Source: Lachnospiraceae bacterium
GTDB lineage: Bacteria; Bacillota_A; Clostridia; Lachnospirales; Lachnospiraceae
Direction of reading: 5' to 3'
NCBI GenBank assembly: GCA_017620055.1
Contig: JAFZRD010000096.1
Coordinates: 1 to 8,284, forward strand
DNA: 8,284 nt
The position numbers were made by a program, and so were the translations under genes. Shown piece by piece: positions 5,123 to 8,284 of the stretch. The notes below the pieces were generated by a model. It searched no databases and was not told the origin of the DNA. It worked only from the letters and a program-made list of their open reading frames with translations. Each line of letters begins with the position of its first letter. Positions within the stretch are counted from its first letter, which is position 1.

Positions 5123-6700
5123 ATGAGTTTATTTACCAAATACGTTAACTTTATTAAATACTCACACTATTTAGCAATGCTGGGGACAGCATTGCTAATT
5201 TTTGTGTGTGCACCGGGACTGCAGAAGATCGAAGACAACAGCAGCAATACGGTCAGCGTATTTGTTAACGGAACGCAGGTCGGAACCGTCAAGGATGCGT
5301 CCGAGGTGAACGGGATGATCCTTGAGGCAAGGCGCAGGATAGCCTCCGGAAGCGGCAACCTTGTACTTGTAGATGCAAATGTGGTCCTGTCGGGATCGAC
5401 CGATGTTGTCGGTCAGATAGACGACAGGGAGACGATCGTCGAGAACATATACAATGTTCTTCATGAAAATGTGATGAAGACGAAGCAGCCGGCGTATGAG
5501 GTCAAGATAAACGAGTTCACGGTCAATCTCGGAAGCATAGACGATGTCATCGCGCTTCTCAATGCGTCGAAGGCAGAGTACGACCCCGATTCGGAGTGGA
5601 AAGTGTGGCTTGTCACGGACAACACAAGAGAGCTTAACGTTCTGACGACCAAGATTGAGAAGGTGTCGCAGCAGCAGACAACGGTAATCGATAAGCCCGT
5701 TGTATTCCCGAAGGGCGGAGCGCTCCTTCGGATGGAAGAGATATATGATTCCGCTTTCGCCCCGAAAGATGAGAGTTCATTTGAGTTCGGTGTCAGGAGC
5801 ATAGATTTTGACGAGAACGTCGAGGTCGTGCAGGCGTATGTAGACGGGGACAAGATCTCGACTCTCGAGGATGCGATAGAAGCTGTTACGAAGACAAGTC
5901 AGAAGAGCAAGAAATACGAAGTCGTTGCAGGTGATACGCTCGGGGGTATCGCGCAGAAGAACGACATGACGATAGACGAGATCATCAAGCTCAACACGGC
6001 AAGCATCCCGAATGAGAAAGCTATGCTGCGTGTCGGGGATGAGATAACGATATCATCACCTGAACCTGAGCTGTCGGTAGTCAGGACGGAGAGAAGATAT
6101 TACGAGGAAAACTACGACGAAGATGTCATATATATAGATAACGACGAATGGTATACGAACGAGACGGAAGTGATCCAGCAGCCCGTAACGGGATACCGCA
6201 AGGTCGTTGCCGATGTTACGTACAGGAACGCGGAACTTATGAACACCGATATACTGTACGAGAACGTGACCGTTAAGGCGGTAGCCAAGATAGTAAAAAG
6301 AGGAACAAAGATACCGCCGACATATGTATATCCCGTTTGGGGAAGACTGTCTTCGGGATTCGGAAAGAGAAAAGCCCCGAAGAAGGGTGCGAGCACATAC
6401 CACAAAGGTGTTGATTTTGCGGTTCCGATCGGAACCGCGGTAATGGCATCGTGCGGTGGGACCGTTACGAGAGCCGGATGGGGAAGCGGATACGGATACT
6501 GCGTATATATCCAGCATCCCGACGGAAAGAGCACGAGGTACGGGCATCTGAGCAAGGTTCTCGTCAAGGCGGGTCAGACCGTTTCACAGGGCCAGAAGAT
6601 CGCATTGTCCGGAAATACGGGTGTTTCCACGGGTCCGCATCTTCATTTCGAGATACTTGTGGGCGGAGCACAAGTAAATCCGCTCAAATATTTGCGATGA
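5123..6700 (+). CDS. Membrane-anchored LysM/G5-like/M23 (LytM) endopeptidase
   Basis: This 525-residue protein probably acts outside the membrane on peptidoglycan cross-bridges or stem peptides. An N-terminal hydrophobic segment (about 16-33) without a clear cleavage site serves as signal anchor. Residues 43-255 form a beta-rich region of the kind found in clostridial wall proteins. A LysM domain follows at about 264-310 (KYEVVAGDTLGGIAQKN start), then a G5-like segment at about 316-394, and the M23 domain at about 403-523. The zinc and catalytic residues are intact: His427 and Asp431 in HKGVD, His475 in RYGHLS, and His506/His508 in GPHLHFE. The gene sits 16 nt after the tail-anchored protein gene, apparently in its operon. 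Oddities are the absence of a Shine-Dalgarno before the ATG (upstream bases TTTTTGATATATA), an AT-rich first 25 codons, and a perfect terminator-like hairpin inside them. An in-frame TGA just upstream excludes a longer form. Confidence 0.93.
   Translation: MSLFTKYVNFIKYSHYLAMLGTALLIFVCAPGLQKIEDNSSNTVSVFVNGTQVGTVKDASEVNGMILEARRRIASGSGNLVLVDANVVLSGSTDVVGQIDDRETIVENIYNVLHENVMKTKQPAYEVKINEFTVNLGSIDDVIALLNASKAEYDPDSEWKVWLVTDNTRELNVLTTKIEKVSQQQTTVIDKPVVFPKGGALLRMEEIYDSAFAPKDESSFEFGVRSIDFDENVEVVQAYVDGDKISTLEDAIEAVTKTSQKSKKYEVVAGDTLGGIAQKNDMTIDEIIKLNTASIPNEKAMLRVGDEITISSPEPELSVVRTERRYYEENYDEDVIYIDNDEWYTNETEVIQQPVTGYRKVVADVTYRNAELMNTDILYENVTVKAVAKIVKRGTKIPPTYVYPVWGRLSSGFGKRKAPKKGASTYHKGVDFAVPIGTAVMASCGGTVTRAGWGSGYGYCVYIQHPDGKSTRYGHLSKVLVKAGQTVSQGQKIALSGNTGVSTGPHLHFEILVGGAQVNPLKYLR
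5171..5203 (+). terminator. Terminator-like hairpin inside the 5' coding region of the M23 gene
   Basis: TTAGCAATGCT (5171-5181) pairs perfectly over 11 bp with AGCATTGCTAA (5188-5198) around a GGGGAC loop, and five T follow at 5199-5203. This is the architecture of an intrinsic terminator, though the stem is only moderately GC rich. It covers codons 17-26, coding the hydrophobic anchor. It may be a translation-coupled attenuator or chance repetitiveness of Leu/Ala codons. Confidence 0.5.
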
Positions 6701-6722
6701 TCTTTGTGTAATTTGTTACATT

Positions 6723-6743
6723 CACCAAAAAAGACCTTTGGTG
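6723..6743 (+). other. 7-bp inverted repeat between the M23 gene and murA
   Basis: CACCAAA (6723-6729) pairs with TTTGGTG (6737-6743) around AAAGACC, 22 nt after the M23 stop. There is no T run (TTGCAAGGG follows), so it is at best a weak terminator. It abuts the murA -35 and could be an operator. Confidence 0.35.
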
Positions 6744-6772
6744 TTGCAAGGGTATTTTGCGGGTATTATAAT
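6744..6772 (+). promoter_or_regulatory. murA: Sigma-A-type promoter for murA
   Basis: The -35 is TTGCAA (6744-6749), the spacer 17 nt and the -10 TATAAT (6767-6772). The predicted +1 near 6779 gives a 26-nt leader with GAGGT (6793-6797) 7 nt before the TTG start. The spacer contains a GGGTATT direct repeat. Confidence 0.7.
6750..6767. repeat. GGGTATT direct repeat within the murA promoter spacer
   Basis: GGGTATT occurs at 6750-6756 and again at 6761-6767, start to start 11 bp, between and touching the -35 and -10 of the murA promoter. Position and phasing suit a transcription factor site, but no regulator is identified. Confidence 0.4.
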
Positions 6773-6804
6773 TATTGATGTTTAATAATACCGAGGTGTG
6801 AAAG

Positions 6805-8097
6805 TTGGAGCAGTACGTTATAAAGGGCGGAAACCCGCTGGTGGGTGAAGTCGAGATAGGCGGTGCCAAGAACGCGGCACTGGGTATTCTTGCGGCTTCG
6901 GTCATGACGGATGAGCCCGTGATAATTGAAAATCTGCCGGATGTACGTGACACGGCCGTTCTCATACAGGCCATGGAGAGTGTCGGAACCGTAGTGGAGC
7001 GGATAGACAGACACACGGTCAGGGTCAACGCAGCCGGAATACGTGATTTTACGATAGATGACGGATATATCAAGAAGATAAGGGCATCGTACTATATGCT
7101 CGGAGCTCTTCTCGGAAGGTTCGGCAAAGCCGAAGTGGCCCTTCCCGGAGGATGTAATATAGGAAGCAGACCGATCGACCAGCACCTGAAGGGATTCAGG
7201 GCACTTGGATCAAAGGTCGAAGTATCAAGGGGTATGATAACCGCGTCCGCGGAAAATCTTGCCGGCAGCCATATATATATGGACGTTGTCACGGTAGGAG
7301 CGACGATCAATGTCATGCTCGCCGCAACACTCGCCGCAGGCAAGACTATAATCGAGAACGCAGCCAAGGAACCCCACGTCGTTGATGTTGCGAACTTCCT
7401 CAACAGTATGGGAGCCAACATAAAAGGCGCAGGTACCGATGTCATCAGGATAAAGGGTGTGGAGAAGCTCCACGGAACGACATACTCGATCATTCCCGAC
7501 CAGATCGAAGCCGGAACTTTCATGTTCGCGGCGGCGATCACAAAAGGGGATGTCATGATCAAGAATGTCATCCCCAAGCATCTGGAGTCGATATCGGCTA
7601 AGCTTATCGAGATCGGATGCCAGATAGAGGAATTTGATGACTGTCTCAGAGTTGTGGCTACGAGGAGACTTGCGAACACGCAGGTCAAGACTCTTCCGTA
7701 CCCCGGATTTCCGACGGATATGCAGCCTCAGATAGCGACTACCCTGGCGCTTTCGGAAGGAACGAGTATCGTTACCGAGAGCATATTCGAGAACAGGTTC
7801 AAATATGTCGGTGAGCTCCAGAGAATGGGAGCGAACATAAAGGTCGAAGGTAACACGGCCATTATCGAAGGAGTAGATTCATTTACCGGAGCAGGTATAT
7901 CCGCACCGGATCTTCGCGCGGGAGCCGCACTTGTTCTGGCGGCGCTTGTTGCGGATGGCGTTTCGGTGATAGATGATATAAAATATATAGAGAGAGGTTA
8001 TGAAGATTTTCCCGAGAAACTGACGGCCTTGGGGGCGGTCATGGAGAAGGTTGAAACCGAGAGAGACATTCAAAAGTTCAGGTTAAAGGTCGGATAG
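6805..8097 (+). CDS. murA: UDP-N-acetylglucosamine 1-carboxyvinyltransferase MurA (MurZ-type)
   Basis: It catalyses the first committed cytoplasmic step of peptidoglycan synthesis, transfer of enolpyruvate from phosphoenolpyruvate to UDP-GlcNAc. The 430-residue length is normal for MurA. Visible signatures are GGAKNAALG with Lys22-Asn23, Arg93 in KKIRASYYMLG, the active-site loop LPGGCNIGSRPIDQH with Cys117 (the residue alkylated by fosfomycin, so predicted sensitive at this target), the catalytic Asp305 in FPTDMQPQ, and FENRFKYVGEL at 329-337. The VGATINVM segment at 164-171 resembles Firmicute MurAB/MurZ paralogues rather than MurAA, which usually reads VGATENIM; that assignment is by memory of the families. 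It starts at TTG with GAGGT 7 nt upstream. Its own promoter separates it from the M23 gene, and the next gene begins one nucleotide after its stop. Confidence 0.97.
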   Translation: MEQYVIKGGNPLVGEVEIGGAKNAALGILAASVMTDEPVIIENLPDVRDTAVLIQAMESVGTVVERIDRHTVRVNAAGIRDFTIDDGYIKKIRASYYMLGALLGRFGKAEVALPGGCNIGSRPIDQHLKGFRALGSKVEVSRGMITASAENLAGSHIYMDVVTVGATINVMLAATLAAGKTIIENAAKEPHVVDVANFLNSMGANIKGAGTDVIRIKGVEKLHGTTYSIIPDQIEAGTFMFAAAITKGDVMIKNVIPKHLESISAKLIEIGCQIEEFDDCLRVVATRRLANTQVKTLPYPGFPTDMQPQIATTLALSEGTSIVTESIFENRFKYVGELQRMGANIKVEGNTAIIEGVDSFTGAGISAPDLRAGAALVLAALVADGVSVIDDIKYIERGYEDFPEKLTALGAVMEKVETERDIQKFRLKVG

Positions 8098-8098
8098 T

Positions 8099-8284
8099 GT
8101 GAGAAGGGTACGGATAACCGATCTTCGGCCGGGAATGAAAACCGCCGAAGATGTTTTTTCATATAATAATCAGATGATAGTGCCGAAAGGCTCTATTCTT
8201 GATGATAAAATGATCACCCGTCTGGAGTTCTACTCCGTTCTTGCCGTCAGGATCGCAGATGACGGCGCCGATGATGAAGCTTAC
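8099..8284 (+). CDS. Probable HD/HD-GYP-type signalling protein, N-terminal fragment
   Basis: A GTG one nucleotide after the murA stop opens 62 codons that run off the window. The peptide begins MRRVRITDLRPGMKTAEDVF (Met for GTG) and continues with QMIVPKGSILDDKMITRLEF. This DLxPGMxxAEDV...G..xxPKGxxLxxxxIxxLxxY pattern is the usual N-terminal segment of bacterial HD-GYP and related HD phosphohydrolases, including c-di-GMP phosphodiesterases. The catalytic HD motif lies beyond the window, so activity cannot be judged. AAAGG inside the end of murA, 9 nt upstream, is the only ribosome binding site candidate, implying translational coupling to murA. No ATG with a better site is seen; Met13 is less likely because the conserved DLRPGM motif would be lost. 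Confidence 0.75.
   Translation, partial: MRRVRITDLRPGMKTAEDVFSYNNQMIVPKGSILDDKMITRLEFYSVLAVRIADDGADDEAY

Noticed and set aside
5119..5124. TATAAT overlapping the M23 ATG as a promoter
   Set aside because: No -35 at 16-18 nt upstream, and the transcript would start after the start codon.
6723..6743. Strong intrinsic terminator after the M23 gene
   Set aside because: The 7-bp stem is AT-rich at its apex and is followed by TTGCAAGGG with no T run; kept only as an inverted repeat.
7092..7688. Minus-strand ORFs opposite murA
   Set aside because: They are antisense shadows of a gene with every MurA signature and lack initiation signals.

Overview
The window reads as a chromosomal segment of a Clostridia-type Firmicute, most likely a Lachnospiraceae relative. 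This is inferred from several things: a RelQ-type small alarmone synthetase, a LysM/G5-like/M23 wall hydrolase, a MurZ-type MurA, frequent TTG starts, purine-rich ribosome binding sites, and hypothetical proteins of a kind I associate with that group. There is no sign of phage, transposon, CRISPR or a transferred island, and base composition looks even except for short AT-rich promoter regions.

Layout. (1) 1-1421 (+) is the C-terminal part of an aconitase-superfamily hydratase. (2) 1425-1561 is a compact, heavily self-complementary segment that starts 3 nt after that stop codon. I read it as a structured noncoding RNA, possibly of the raiA-motif class. (3) 1574-2644 (-) encodes a protein with three EF-hand-like calcium loops, and a minus-strand intrinsic terminator lies just upstream at 2694-2730. 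(4) 2814-3077 (-) is an 87-residue conserved-looking hypothetical gene whose promoter puts the transcription start on the ATG itself. (5) 3158-3814 (+) is a relQ-like (p)ppGpp synthetase, transcribed divergently from a promoter interleaved with the previous one. (6) 3815-4113 is a 299-nt gap with two hairpins, phased repeats, promoters and a doubtful 33-codon ORF. (7) 4114-5106 (+) is a C-tail-anchored coiled-coil protein, followed 16 nt later by (8) 5123-6700 (+), a membrane-anchored LysM/G5-like/M23 endopeptidase. (9) 6805-8097 (+) is murA with its own promoter. One nucleotide after it comes (10) 8099-8284 (+), the start of a probable HD/HD-GYP-type signalling protein cut by the window edge.

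The right half is coherent as a cell-envelope block: an uncharacterised membrane-tethered protein, a periplasm/wall-facing endopeptidase and the first committed enzyme of peptidoglycan precursor synthesis, with nucleotide signalling genes on both sides (relQ on the left, HD protein on the right). The items most worth a second look are the structured RNA at 1425-1561, the predicted leaderless mRNA at 3077, and a perfect terminator-like hairpin inside the first codons of the M23 gene, which also has no visible Shine-Dalgarno sequence. Homology statements come from motif recognition by eye; no database search was run.
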